Of a DNA stretch of 60,225 nt, positions 10,721-19,313 are shown piece after piece. The DNA comes from Planctomycetota bacterium (GTDB lineage: Bacteria; Planctomycetota; B15-G4). The stretch spans positions 1-60,225 of the forward strand of contig JAJDEO010000019.1 of assembly GCA_029259745.1 (NCBI GenBank), written 5' to 3'. Made by a program: the position numbers and the translations under genes. The number at the start of each line of letters is the position of its first letter. The stretch's first letter is position 1. The notes beneath the pieces are model-generated. The model ran no database searches. It was not told the origin of the DNA and saw only the letters and a program-made list of their open reading frames with translations.

Positions 10721-11977
10721 ATGTCCCGCGCACTCCCCCTTCTCGCTGCCGCGCTGCTCGGTGCCGCGATCCTTCCCCCTGCTGCCACGGCGCAAGACGC
10801 CAACGCCACGCAGGACGCCGCCGCCACCGCGACGCTGCCCGGCGATCCGATCCCCGCCGGGGCGAAGATCCAGACGACGAAGTCGGGGTTGCAGTACGTC
10901 GTGCTGAAAGCCGGACCCGAGGACGCCAAGAGCCCCAAGTCGATCCTCGACAACTTCAGCGCCCACTACACCGGCTGGCTGAAGTCGAACGGCCAGAAGT
11001 TCGACTCCTCATACGACCGCGGTCGCCCGCTCGAGATGAGTGTCGGCGGCGTCATCCCGGGCTGGAGCGAAGGCCTGCAGCTCATGAAGGTGGGCTCGAA
11101 GTACAAGTTCATCATCCCGTCCAACATCGGCTACGGCGCGCAGGGATCACCGCCGGTGATCCCCGGAAACGCGGACCTCGTCTTCGACGTCGAGTTGCTC
11201 GACTGCACGATCGTCGAGGTGCCGGACTTCAAGCTCCCCACCGAAGGCATGGTCAACTGCTCCGTCGAAGAAGGCGGCCTGCTCGTCGAGGAGGTCAAGA
11301 GCGGCACGGGCGACCCCGTCAACGGAGTCGACCGGGTGACGCTCGACTACACGATGTGGCTGCCGGACGGCACGCTCGTCGACACCTCGCTGCGCAACCC
11401 TCGTGACACGGTCTTCGACATGCGTCAGATCGCCGTCGAGGGCATGGCACTCGCCCTCAAGCTCATGCGCGCAGGCGGCACCACGAACGTACTCATTCCC
11501 GCTTCGCTCGCCTTCGGTGACCAGCAGCGCGGGATGATCCCGGCCAACTCCGACATCGTCTGCCGACTGCACGTCAAGGCGATCGAGCGCGGCGACCCGC
11601 CGCTGCCCAAGCCGGACTTCCGCATGCCGGACTCGACCGCGCTCACCACGACGAGCTCGGGCCTCCAGTACACGGTCATCGACGCCGGCTCGGGCACCTC
11701 GCCCTCGGCCTCCGACACCGTCACCGTTCACTACGCAGGTTGGCTCACGGACGGAACGCCGTTCGACGACAGCTACTCCCGCGGCCAGCCGTCGTCATTC
11801 CCGCTCAACCGCGTGATCTCGGGCTGGACCGAGGGCCTGCAACTCATGAAGCCGGGCGCGACGTACATCTTCGTGATCCCCGGCGACCTCGCCTACGGCT
11901 CGCGCGGGTCCCCGCCGGTCATCCCGCCGAACGCCACGCTCGTCTTCCACGTCGAGCTCCTGCGTCTCGGCGACTGA
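10721..11977 (+). CDS. Secreted triple-domain FKBP-type peptidyl-prolyl isomerase
   Basis: Prolyl cis-trans isomerase or chaperone acting outside the cytoplasm. 418 residues with a signal peptide (about 1-24, ending ATAQD). Three FKBP domains lie at about 56-165, 180-290 and 314-416. Domains 1 and 3 carry the canonical signatures (HYTGWL, GWSEGLQLMKVG, IGYGAQGSPPVIP; and HYAGWL, GWTEGLQLMKPG, LAYGSRGSPPVIP). Domain 2 has lost much of the pocket: DYTMWL, no GW-x-EG, and AFGDQQRGMIPANS, so it is probably structural. GGAG lies nine bases before the ATG. A single-domain paralogue follows nine bases later. Start is the only ATG giving a signal peptide. Confidence 0.92.
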   Translation: MSRALPLLAAALLGAAILPPAATAQDANATQDAAATATLPGDPIPAGAKIQTTKSGLQYVVLKAGPEDAKSPKSILDNFSAHYTGWLKSNGQKFDSSYDRGRPLEMSVGGVIPGWSEGLQLMKVGSKYKFIIPSNIGYGAQGSPPVIPGNADLVFDVELLDCTIVEVPDFKLPTEGMVNCSVEEGGLLVEEVKSGTGDPVNGVDRVTLDYTMWLPDGTLVDTSLRNPRDTVFDMRQIAVEGMALALKLMRAGGTTNVLIPASLAFGDQQRGMIPANSDIVCRLHVKAIERGDPPLPKPDFRMPDSTALTTTSSGLQYTVIDAGSGTSPSASDTVTVHYAGWLTDGTPFDDSYSRGQPSSFPLNRVISGWTEGLQLMKPGATYIFVIPGDLAYGSRGSPPVIPPNATLVFHVELLRLGD

Positions 11978-11986
11978 TCGATCGCG

Positions 11987-12397
11987 ATGTCATTCCTCAA
12001 GAAACTCTTCGGGCGTAAGCAAAAGATGGACACTCCTCCCTTCCGCATGCCCGCCGACGACGAACTCACCACGACGTCGTCCGGCCTCAAGTACGTGATC
12101 GACGAAGCCGGCGACGGCAAGGCTCCCGCCGCGTCGGACAAGGTCACGGTGCACTACGCCGGCTGGCTCCCCGACGGGACGCTCTTCGACGCAAGCTATC
12201 GCCGCGGCGAGCCGATCGCCTTCGGCCTCAACCAGGTGATCGCGGGGTGGACCGAAGGCGTGCAGCTGCTCAAGCCCGGTGGCAGGGGCACGTTCGTGAT
12301 CCCCGCCGACCTCGGCTACGGCGACCGCGGCGCCCCGCCGGTGATCCCGCCGGGAGCCACGCTCGTCTTCCATGTCGAGCTGCTTCAGATCGGATGA
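11987..12397 (+). CDS. Single-domain FKBP-type peptidyl-prolyl isomerase
   Basis: 136 residues, one FKBP domain (about 35-135) with the complete pocket signature (HYAGWL, GWTEGVQLLKPG, LGYGDRGAPPVIPPG). The short basic N terminus MSFLKKLFGRK is not a signal peptide, so it is probably cytoplasmic. It is strikingly similar to domain 3 of the preceding gene, including the linker (FRMP followed by LTTTSSGL), which implies local duplication. Only nine bases separate the genes and no strong Shine-Dalgarno is seen, so translational coupling is likely. An internal ATG at 12026 is a possible alternative start. Confidence 0.9.
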   Translation: MSFLKKLFGRKQKMDTPPFRMPADDELTTTSSGLKYVIDEAGDGKAPAASDKVTVHYAGWLPDGTLFDASYRRGEPIAFGLNQVIAGWTEGVQLLKPGGRGTFVIPADLGYGDRGAPPVIPPGATLVFHVELLQIG

Positions 12398-12400
12398 TCG

Positions 12401-12423
12401 CGCCCTGCTCGCACCGCAGGGCG
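12401..12423. terminator. 8-bp hairpin between convergent genes
   Basis: CGCCCTGC (12401-12408), seven-base loop, GCAGGGCG (12416-12423). It sits between the 3' ends of the FKBP gene and the convergent SBBP gene, so it could serve either strand. No T-run. Confidence 0.45.
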
Positions 12424-12445
12424 TCGGTGAACAACCCAGGCTCGC

Positions 12446-15016
12446 TCAGGGTTCGCCGACGTCCTCCGGGGCGACCATGACACCGTGGATCGCGTTCGAG
12501 GCACAGTAGCCCTCGGGCGCCGCCGGGTCCGTGATCCAGGCCTGGACGAAGACCTCGAACCCGATCGGCGCGTCTTCATCCCACGAGTAGCCGAACGTCG
12601 TCTCGCCCGTCGGCGTGGTCGTGAAGAGCACGGAGGCCTCGAGCGGGACGAAGGCGAGCGTCCCGCCCTTGTAGGGCATCGGATCCTCCGCGAGCCCGAC
12701 GAGCAGCACGCCGGCGCGGTGACCGGGCGCGGCCTCGACCTTGATCGAGCCTTCGGCCCCCGCCTGCATGAGGCCGAGACCGAACAGCTCGGGGGGCTCG
12801 AAGAGCGCACCCTCGAGTCCGTATCCGATCGACTCCCAGTCGCTGACGATCTCGCCTGCGGGCGCGATGAGGTCGAGGCTGAAGGCCGACACGAACGCGT
12901 CGCTGACGAAGCCGGGGAAGCCGCCGAACGTGTCGTCCGGTCCGTCGCCGACGAAGGGGAAGTCGCTCGAGAACGTCGCGCCGCCGATCACGGCGAGGTT
13001 CGTCGCGGGCTGCATGACGACACTCTCGCCCTGCTCGGAACTCGAGCCGCCGATGTACGCCGCGTAGAGGAACACGCTGGCCTCGGGGTCGACGATGAAC
13101 GTCATGACGTCCGACGTTCCGTCGAGCGTCGTGTCGAGTGCGTCGAGCGTCACCGGCAGGTCGCTGGAGTACGTGTAGCCGACCACCACGATGCGGCCTT
13201 CGCCGTCGATCAGCGCAGCGCGCGCGATGTCGTCGCCGCTGCCGCCGAGGAACGTGGAGTAGTCGACCGTGGATCCGTCGACGGAGACAATCGACACGAA
13301 GCCGTCGCCGAAGAAGAAGCCGCCGCCGTTGTAGCTCGGGCTCGGAGCCGTTGCCGTGGTCGGGAAGTCGGGCGAGTGGGTGTTGCCCGTGACGACGGCG
13401 CGGTCGTCGTCGTCGAGCTCGAGGCCGCTCACGGCGTCGTCGCCCACGCCGCCCAGCAGCGTCGACGAGACGAGCTCCGTGCCGTCCGCCGACATGCGCA
13501 GCACGAAGCCGTCCGATGTGCCGGCAAAGACGGTGTCGTGCGCGCCTTCCGTCGTGGGAAAGGCCGCCGAGGACGTCCAGCCTGCCGCGACGATGCGTTC
13601 GTCTGCATCGAGGGCGATGCCGGCGACGAGTTCGTCGCCCGAACCCGGCACGTACGAACCGACGACGAGCGTCGTTCCGTCGGCCGAGACGCGGGCGATG
13701 AAGCCGTCACCGCCGTTCACGCTGCCGCCGAGGAAGGTGTCGAAGGCCGCGCCTTCCGACGTCGGCCACTCCGTCGAGGAGGTCTTGCCGCCGACGACGA
13801 TGTCGCCGTTGGGCGCCATCGCGACACACAGCGCGATGTCGTCGGACGTACCGCCGAGGTAGGTCGAGGCGAGCAGCGTCGTGCCGTCGGCGGACAGCCG
13901 CGTCGCGAAGGCGTCACTGTTGAGGTTCGCGCCGCCGAACGTGCCAGCGTCGAAGGTCATGTCGAAGGCGTCCGCGGTGCGCGGAAAGTTCGATGAGGCC
14001 GTGTAGCCGGCGAGTCCGATCGAGCCGTCAACGCCGACCGCGACGTCGCGGACTTCCTCGCCGCCACCGCCGCCGATCACGGTCGACCACTGCACGGTCG
14101 TCCCGTCGGCGCTGAGCTTCGTGACGAAGCCGTCGCGTCCGTTGAGCGTCTGGTCGAACCCGCCGCCGAGCAGCGGGAAGTCGCTCGACTTGGTCATGCC
14201 GGCGAGGATCAGGCCGCCGTCCTCCGCGACATCCATCGCGAAGATGAGGTCGTTGTTGTTCCCGCCCAGGAAAGTCGACCACTCGAACACGGGGTCGACG
14301 ACGAGCGGCAGCGCGGCGCGGCGCGTCGGGGCGACGAATCCGAACGATCGCTCGTCGATCAGTCGAAACGCGGACGCGACGTGTTCGCGCTCGCCGCTCG
14401 GCAGGGCGTGCCAGCTGACCGGTGCGCGCTGGACGATCTCACCGACGGACGTCGCCATACGCAGCGTCCCCTCGGTGTCGACGCGCAGGTCGTCGGCGCC
14501 TTCGACAGCGAAGGAGACGCGGTCGAGACGCGCGCCGGAGTCGAGGCGGACGTCGTACTCGACGCGCCCACCGGCGTCGCGGACGACGAGGTCGATGCCG
14601 TCGTAGAGATCTTCGACGACGAGCGACTCAAAGGTCGCGGCGCCGTGGACCCAGGCGCTCGGGTCATCGCCATGGAGGAAGCTGCGACGCTCGACGCGCG
14701 GCGTCACGCCGGCGTATGTCGCACCCTTGCCGAGCCGCGCCGTCTCGCCGAACGAGAGGCGGACGGAGTCACGCGCGCCGGCGTCGTCTTCGAGTGACAG
14801 CAGGATTCCGTCGTCGTCGAACCAGACCGTGAGCGGCCCCGTGCGGGCCGCGTAGGCCACGTGGGCCGGCCACTGACCGTTGTTCTCGACGAACACCGCG
14901 CGCGGCGACGATCCGCCCGCCCCACTGCTCCATACGTCTCCGCTCTGGGCAGAGACGAACGAGGAGAGGGCGACGAGCGCTGAGGCAATGAGTCGATTTC
15001 GGTGAGTGAGCGTCAT
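12446..15016 (-). CDS. Secreted SBBP-repeat beta-propeller protein with C-terminal sorting-like domain
   Basis: Function unknown; probably an exported surface or matrix protein. About 856 residues. Signal peptide 1-23 (ALSSFVSAQSG). The N-terminal domain begins FVENNGQWPAHVAYAARTG, the module that typically precedes SBBP repeats. Around ten SBBP repeats follow from about residue 250 to 720, each with the pattern STFLGG..DD followed by SSDFP and DGFV..LSADGT. Residues 748-856 form the beta-rich tail shared with other secreted proteins here (PMPYKGGTLAFVP, then VQAWITDPAAP and SNA). I start at 15016 because this gives the signal peptide; the longer open frame runs across the divergent pqiA gene. 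Repeat identity at DNA level is moderate, so recombination between repeats is possible. Confidence 0.85.
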   Translation of the reverse strand: MTLTHRNRLIASALVALSSFVSAQSGDVWSSGAGGSSPRAVFVENNGQWPAHVAYAARTGPLTVWFDDDGILLSLEDDAGARDSVRLSFGETARLGKGATYAGVTPRVERRSFLHGDDPSAWVHGAATFESLVVEDLYDGIDLVVRDAGGRVEYDVRLDSGARLDRVSFAVEGADDLRVDTEGTLRMATSVGEIVQRAPVSWHALPSGEREHVASAFRLIDERSFGFVAPTRRAALPLVVDPVFEWSTFLGGNNNDLIFAMDVAEDGGLILAGMTKSSDFPLLGGGFDQTLNGRDGFVTKLSADGTTVQWSTVIGGGGGEEVRDVAVGVDGSIGLAGYTASSNFPRTADAFDMTFDAGTFGGANLNSDAFATRLSADGTTLLASTYLGGTSDDIALCVAMAPNGDIVVGGKTSSTEWPTSEGAAFDTFLGGSVNGGDGFIARVSADGTTLVVGSYVPGSGDELVAGIALDADERIVAAGWTSSAAFPTTEGAHDTVFAGTSDGFVLRMSADGTELVSSTLLGGVGDDAVSGLELDDDDRAVVTGNTHSPDFPTTATAPSPSYNGGGFFFGDGFVSIVSVDGSTVDYSTFLGGSGDDIARAALIDGEGRIVVVGYTYSSDLPVTLDALDTTLDGTSDVMTFIVDPEASVFLYAAYIGGSSSEQGESVVMQPATNLAVIGGATFSSDFPFVGDGPDDTFGGFPGFVSDAFVSAFSLDLIAPAGEIVSDWESIGYGLEGALFEPPELFGLGLMQAGAEGSIKVEAAPGHRAGVLLVGLAEDPMPYKGGTLAFVPLEASVLFTTTPTGETTFGYSWDEDAPIGFEVFVQAWITDPAAPEGYCASNAIHGVMVAPEDVGEP

Positions 15017-15154
15017 GATGAGTCTCTTGATCGGCGCGGGCCGGAGGCGACGTGAACGGGAGGCGTGACTGCCACTCATCGGCCGCGCGACGTGCCACGC
15101 TCCTGCCCCACATCGAGAAGTCTCGACCGGTGGTGCCAGCGCTACACTTGGCAC

Positions 15155-15748
15155 ATGTCCGATCTCGCGACGCTCTTGGCGTGCCCCTGCTGTGGGCTCG
15201 TCCACACGGTGCCCGCGGCGCGTGGCCAGGCCCTGCGCTGTGTGCGCTGTCACACGCGTCTGCGCGCACGTGGCCGGCGTGCCCAGGCCACTGCGGCCCT
15301 CGCCCTCGCGGCGCTGATCCTGCTGCCGCTCGCGGTCCTGCTGCCCGTGCTGCGCGTCGAGAAGCTCGGCGCGGCACACGAGTCGAGCATCCTCGGCGGC
15401 GGTGTCACATTGATCCAGGAGGGACAGGCCTTCGTGGGTTTCGTCGTGCTGCTCTGCTCCGTCGTGCTCCCCGCCACGAAGCTCGCCGCGCTCTTCGTGC
15501 TCTCGGCCGGCGCGCGCTCGCTCGGGCATCGCGGCAAGGCGTTCACCTGGCACATCGTCGAGTGGACGGGGCGTTGGGGCATGCTCGATGTCTTGCTCGT
15601 CGCGCTCCTCGTCGCCACGCTGAAGCTCGGCGACCTCGTCGAGATCCATGCCGGACTCGGCGCCCTCGCCTTCACGGTCTGCGTGGTCCTGAACCTCGCC
15701 GCAAGCGCCGCGTTCCACCCCCACGACCTCTGGACGTCCGAACGATGA
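15155..15748 (+). CDS. pqiA: Paraquat-inducible protein A-like membrane protein
   Basis: Inner-membrane partner of the MCE protein encoded next, thought to take part in lipid transport between membranes. 197 residues, equal to one PqiA half; classical PqiA has two. N-terminal metal-site cysteines C10-x-x-C13 and C29-x-x-C32 (ACPCCG, CVRCH). About four hydrophobic segments follow, with the family sequence LPVLRVEKLG and a buried EWTGRWGMLDVLLVALLVA segment. The start at 15155 puts the cysteine pair at the N terminus as in the family. Its TGA overlaps the pqiB ATG (ATGA). Confidence 0.88.
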   Translation: MSDLATLLACPCCGLVHTVPAARGQALRCVRCHTRLRARGRRAQATAALALAALILLPLAVLLPVLRVEKLGAAHESSILGGGVTLIQEGQAFVGFVVLLCSVVLPATKLAALFVLSAGARSLGHRGKAFTWHIVEWTGRWGMLDVLLVALLVATLKLGDLVEIHAGLGALAFTVCVVLNLAASAAFHPHDLWTSER

Positions 15749-17166
15749 CCGCTGACACCGCGCAACCACCGCTGGCCGAAATCGAACCGGCGCGCTCGGG
15801 GCTCTCCTGGATGTGGCTCGTGCCGCTGGCGGCGATCGCGTTCGCGGGCTGGCTCGGATGGCAGGCCTGGGGCGCGCGCGGTGCCACCGTGACGATCCAG
15901 ATGACGAACGGCCATGGCCTCGTGCCCGGCTCGGCCGTGCGCTTCCGCGGCATCGACGTCGGCGTCACGGAGAATGTCGAGCTGCTTACGAATGAGGAAG
16001 GTGTCGTCGCGACGGTGCGACTGGCCGCGCACGCCACGAGCATCGCGCGCGTCGGCAGTCGCTTCTGGGTGGTTCGCCCGCGCGTCGGCTGGGACGGAAT
16101 CGGCGGGCTCGACACCTTGATCGGGCGTCGCTACCTCGCCGTGCTCCCGGGCTCGGGCGCGCCGCAACGACACTTCATCGCGCTCGAGCAGGCGCCGCTC
16201 GGCGACTCCCTCGCGCCAGGCCTCGACATCACGCTGCTCGCGAACCGGCGCGACGGTCTGGCCGCCGGGTCACCGCTGCGCTTCCGCGGCGTGCGCATCG
16301 GCACGGTGATCACGGTGGGCATGTCGTCGGACGCCGCGCGCGTCACGGTCGCCGCGCGGATCCGCCACGAGTACGCGGCGCTGATCCGCGAAGAGACACA
16401 CTTCTGGACGGCGAGCGGGCTGCGCTTCGATGCCGGGTTCACGGGTGTCACGCTCGACATCGAAACTCTCGAGTCGCTCGTCCTCGGTGGCATCAGTCTG
16501 GCCGTGCCACCGAACGCGGGTGCCGCGGTCACGCCGGGTCATCGCTTCGTGCTGCACGAGCGCGCCGAGGACGAATGGCTCGATTGGGCCCCGCCGCTCT
16601 CGCTCGGTAGCTCGCTGCTGCCGGCCGGCGTCGCGGCCCCGGCGCCTCAACGTGCCGTGCTCGACTGGTCGGAGGGACGCTTCATCACCACCGAGGAGTC
16701 GCGCAGCGGCTGGGTGATCGCGACATCGGCGGGGTGGCTCGCGCCGCGCGATCTGCTCGTACCGCCGGACAAGGCCGACGACGGCAGCGCCACGCTCGAC
16801 ATCGCCGGCGAGCGACTCGACCTCGCGGCAGCACTCGTCGACATCCCCGACAGCGGCCTCGCCCTACGCCCGGCCACGATCCCGCAGCGTGCGTGGGTCG
16901 TCGGGAACTGGCGCGCCCCGGACGCCCCCGAGGACTGCGCGATCGTCGGCGACGCGGCCTTCGAGCCATTGGCGCTGAGCCCGGGACGGTTCGTCGACGG
17001 TTGGCACCTCGAGCCCGCCCTCTCGCTGTCCCGCGAACTGCATGGCGCGCCTGTCGTCGCGCGTGCCGACGGCGCCTGGATCGGCGTGCTCATCATCGAC
17101 CGCGACGGCGCGGCATCCGTCGCCCCGCTGCCCGGCACGCTCGGTGAGATCCTCGCCGGCGCGTGA
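15745..17166 (+). CDS. pqiB: PqiB-like MCE-domain protein with atypical C terminus
   Basis: Membrane-anchored MCE protein expected to form a hexameric lipid conduit in the periplasm with PqiA. 473 residues. One membrane helix lies at about 25-43 (WLVPLAAIAFAGWLGWQAW), with MCE domains at about 46-130 and 155-245 (VRFRGIDVG, LRFRGVRIG). E. coli PqiB has three MCE domains and a long coiled coil. Here the third MCE is absent and residues about 300-473 are different: GWVIATSAGWLAPRDLLVPP through HGAPVVARADGAWIGVLI resembles a trypsin-like beta-barrel without its catalytic Ser (GAPV where GDSGGP would be). That reading is inference. No pqiC follows; the next gene is convergent. Confidence 0.85.
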   Translation: MTADTAQPPLAEIEPARSGLSWMWLVPLAAIAFAGWLGWQAWGARGATVTIQMTNGHGLVPGSAVRFRGIDVGVTENVELLTNEEGVVATVRLAAHATSIARVGSRFWVVRPRVGWDGIGGLDTLIGRRYLAVLPGSGAPQRHFIALEQAPLGDSLAPGLDITLLANRRDGLAAGSPLRFRGVRIGTVITVGMSSDAARVTVAARIRHEYAALIREETHFWTASGLRFDAGFTGVTLDIETLESLVLGGISLAVPPNAGAAVTPGHRFVLHERAEDEWLDWAPPLSLGSSLLPAGVAAPAPQRAVLDWSEGRFITTEESRSGWVIATSAGWLAPRDLLVPPDKADDGSATLDIAGERLDLAAALVDIPDSGLALRPATIPQRAWVVGNWRAPDAPEDCAIVGDAAFEPLALSPGRFVDGWHLEPALSLSRELHGAPVVARADGAWIGVLIIDRDGAASVAPLPGTLGEILAGA

Positions 17167-17206
17167 GGTTCGGCAAGCCTGGGTTGTTCGCGGGGCCGTC
17201 GCGAGG

Positions 17207-18526
17207 TCAGCGCGGCACTCGCGCGCCGCGCGTCGCGAGCTGTGCCAAGGCCCACTCGAGTCGTTTGTCGAGCTCGGCGAAAGCTGGCATGCGCAGGAGT
17301 TGCCCCATCTCGGCCGAGCGCGTCGCCATGGCATCGACCATGCCGTGGAACATGAACTGCGCCCAGCGATTCGTCGAACGCACGCCGTCGTCAACGAGCG
17401 GGAGCACGCCCCATGGCAACAGCACGATCGCACTGAGTTCGGGAAGACGCGCAAGAGTCTTCTCCATCCACGCCTCGGTGTCGTCACGATCGTGGTGCAA
17501 GTGGTAGTGCAGCCAGAAGGTCGCGTAGTCGATCGGTGAGCGGTCCGTGACGAAGCCGTCTGGACAAGCCCGTTCGCGCTCGCACTGTTCTTCCCACAGC
17601 TCGACCAGCAGCGCGCGCATACCGTCGTGGTCGAGATGGTGGATGTCGAGACCGGCGCGCAGTCGTTCGCGCATCGTCTCGTCGAGGTACGGAAGGTCGA
17701 GCGCATCGGCGAGTCGACGTCCGAGTGTCGACTTGCCCACCCCGGCCGACCCACACATCGCGATCCGAGGCGGCCCGTCGACACTCGCCGTTGTCACCCG
17801 CCGCGTCTGGGTCGACGCAGCGCGCGACGGATCACCGACCTCGCGCGCCGACACCCACGGACGCTCCCCGAGCGCGTTGACGACCGCGCCGGCCTCGGCC
17901 AGCAGCAACGACGAATGACTCGCCGCCGAGGGCGCGAAGCGCAACGCCTCGCCGAGTTTGACGCCGAGGAACGAACACAGCAGCGTTCGCAGCACACCGA
18001 TGTGCGTCACGAGCAAGACGCGCCGCCCCGTCCACCTGGGAACCTGACTCGCCCAGTACGCGTGCACGCGGCGCGAGAGGTCGCGGAACGACTCCCCGCC
18101 CGGCGGACGCGCGTCGACGTAGTCGTTCCACCACGCGGTCACCGCCGCGCCGTCCTGGCGTGTGAGATCAGCCCACGTCTTGCCCTCCCACTCGCCCATG
18201 TCCTGCTCGCGCAGCCGATCCGTGTACACGGGCTCGATGCCGAGTCGCTCGCCGCACCGACGCGCGAGGTCGGCGCAACGTGAGAGGTCGGACGACACGA
18301 TCACGTCGGGTTTCTCTTCGACGCGCGCGAGCCACTCCGCGAGGGCTTCGTGCTGCTCGAGTCCGCGCTCCGACAACGGCGTGTCGTCATGACCACGCAC
18401 TCGTCGCTCGCGGAAGCCGGCCACTTCGCCGTGCCGCAACATGTGCAGCGACAGCACGTCACCGGACGGCATGATCGCGCGCGTCGAGGCGTCGAACTGC
18501 CCTGTCACCGCCTGTCCCTCACTCAT
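17207..18526 (-). CDS. Histidine phosphatase fused to P-loop nucleotide kinase
   Basis: About 439 residues, two domains. Residues 25-225 are a phosphoglycerate-mutase-like histidine phosphatase: R31-H32-G33 (MLRHGE), the acidic E112 region (GEWEGKTW) and the second His175 (LVTHIGVLR), so it should be active. Residues 253-439 are an AAA_28/NadR-like kinase with Walker A GSAGVGKST at 259-267 and a TDRSPIDY segment. GGAGG lies seven bases before the ATG at 18526, which overlaps the ABC ATPase gene by eight bases. Histidine phosphatases include the cobalamin-salvage enzyme CobC. Beside a BtuCD/FecCD-type transporter a role in cofactor salvage is plausible but unproven. Confidence 0.8.
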   Translation of the reverse strand: MSEGQAVTGQFDASTRAIMPSGDVLSLHMLRHGEVAGFRERRVRGHDDTPLSERGLEQHEALAEWLARVEEKPDVIVSSDLSRCADLARRCGERLGIEPVYTDRLREQDMGEWEGKTWADLTRQDGAAVTAWWNDYVDARPPGGESFRDLSRRVHAYWASQVPRWTGRRVLLVTHIGVLRTLLCSFLGVKLGEALRFAPSAASHSSLLLAEAGAVVNALGERPWVSAREVGDPSRAASTQTRRVTTASVDGPPRIAMCGSAGVGKSTLGRRLADALDLPYLDETMRERLRAGLDIHHLDHDGMRALLVELWEEQCERERACPDGFVTDRSPIDYATFWLHYHLHHDRDDTEAWMEKTLARLPELSAIVLLPWGVLPLVDDGVRSTNRWAQFMFHGMVDAMATRSAEMGQLLRMPAFAELDKRLEWALAQLATRGARVPR

Positions 18527-19313
18527 GTGAGTCCTCCAGGGAGCGCCACGGCAAGACCACCGGCACACCGTCGACGCGCCCGACGTGCAGGCGCGGACCA
18601 TAGACAGGCTCGAGCACCTCGAGACGCAGCATCTCGTCGACGGACCCCGACCCCACGATGGTGCCGTCGTCCATGAGCACGATGCGCTGGGCGAACTGCG
18701 CGGCGAGATTGAGGTCGTGGGTGACGACGAGCACGCCGCGTCCGCGTTCCAGCACGAGCGTTGACAGCAACTCGAACACGGCGAGCTGGTGGCGCGGGTC
18801 GAGCGCGGCCGTGGGTTCGTCGACGAGCAGCATCGGCGCCTGCTGGGCCAGGGCGCGCGCGATCAGGACGCGTTGACGTTGGCCGCCCGAGAGTTCGGAG
18901 AGCTGGCGCGCGGCGAGGTGTGTGACGTCAGCCGCGGCGAGAGCAGCGACGACGGCTTCCCGATCGATGTCGGTGGCACCGCGCCAACGTGACACATGGG
19001 CGTAGCGCCCCGCGAACACGAAGCGCTCGACGGACACGGCCGGGATCGAGTCGAGGTTCTGCGGGACGTGTGCGAGCGAGCGCGCGCGGGCCTTGGCCGA
19101 CAGGCTTACGAGCGAGACGCCGTCGAACTCGACACGCCCCGCGTCGGGCGCACGGACGCCGCCGAGCACGTCGATCAGCGTTGACTTGCCCGCGCCGTTC
19201 GGCCCGACCACGGCCACGAGTTCATGATCGTGCAACTCGATGGACACCGACCGGAGCGCGTCGACGCCGTTGCGATACGTCAACGCGACATCGTGCGCCG
19301 TGAGCGTCGTCAT
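18519..19313 (-). CDS. ABC transporter ATPase, FecE/BtuD family
   Basis: Energises uptake through the permease encoded just upstream; substrate would be a ferric siderophore, haem or cobalamin. 264 residues. Walker [10 protein letters not shown] at 37-45, signature LSGGQ at 141-145, Walker [14 protein letters not shown] and the switch His in [14 protein letters not shown] directly precedes the ATG at 19313, and the permease stop overlaps it as ATGA. The open frame extends far upstream in the permease region but those residues are an out-of-frame Arg-rich shadow. The following phosphatase/kinase gene overlaps by eight bases. Confidence 0.92.
   Translation of the reverse strand: MTTLTAHDVALTYRNGVDALRSVSIELHDHELVAVVGPNGAGKSTLIDVLGGVRAPDAGRVEFDGVSLVSLSAKARARSLAHVPQNLDSIPAVSVERFVFAGRYAHVSRWRGATDIDREAVVAALAAADVTHLAARQLSELSGGQRQRVLIARALAQQAPMLLVDEPTAALDPRHQLAVFELLSTLVLERGRGVLVVTHDLNLAAQFAQRIVLMDDGTIVGSGSVDEMLRLEVLEPVYGPRLHVGRVDGVPVVLPWRSLEDSHE

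Noticed and set aside
12900..14290. CRISPR-like or tandem DNA array inside the SBBP gene
   Set aside because: The periodicity is at protein level (SBBP repeats); DNA units vary in length and sequence, so it is not an array of identical repeats.
15017..15769. Extended N terminus of the SBBP protein
   Set aside because: The frame stays open to 15769 but covers the divergent pqiA gene; the signal peptide begins at 15016.
12430..17188. 14-base inverted match (GAACAACCCAGGCT) near 12430 and 17176 flanking the SBBP-pqiAB block
   Set aside because: Several 14-base inverted matches are expected by chance in 60 kb of biased DNA, and similarity does not extend; no sign of a mobile block.
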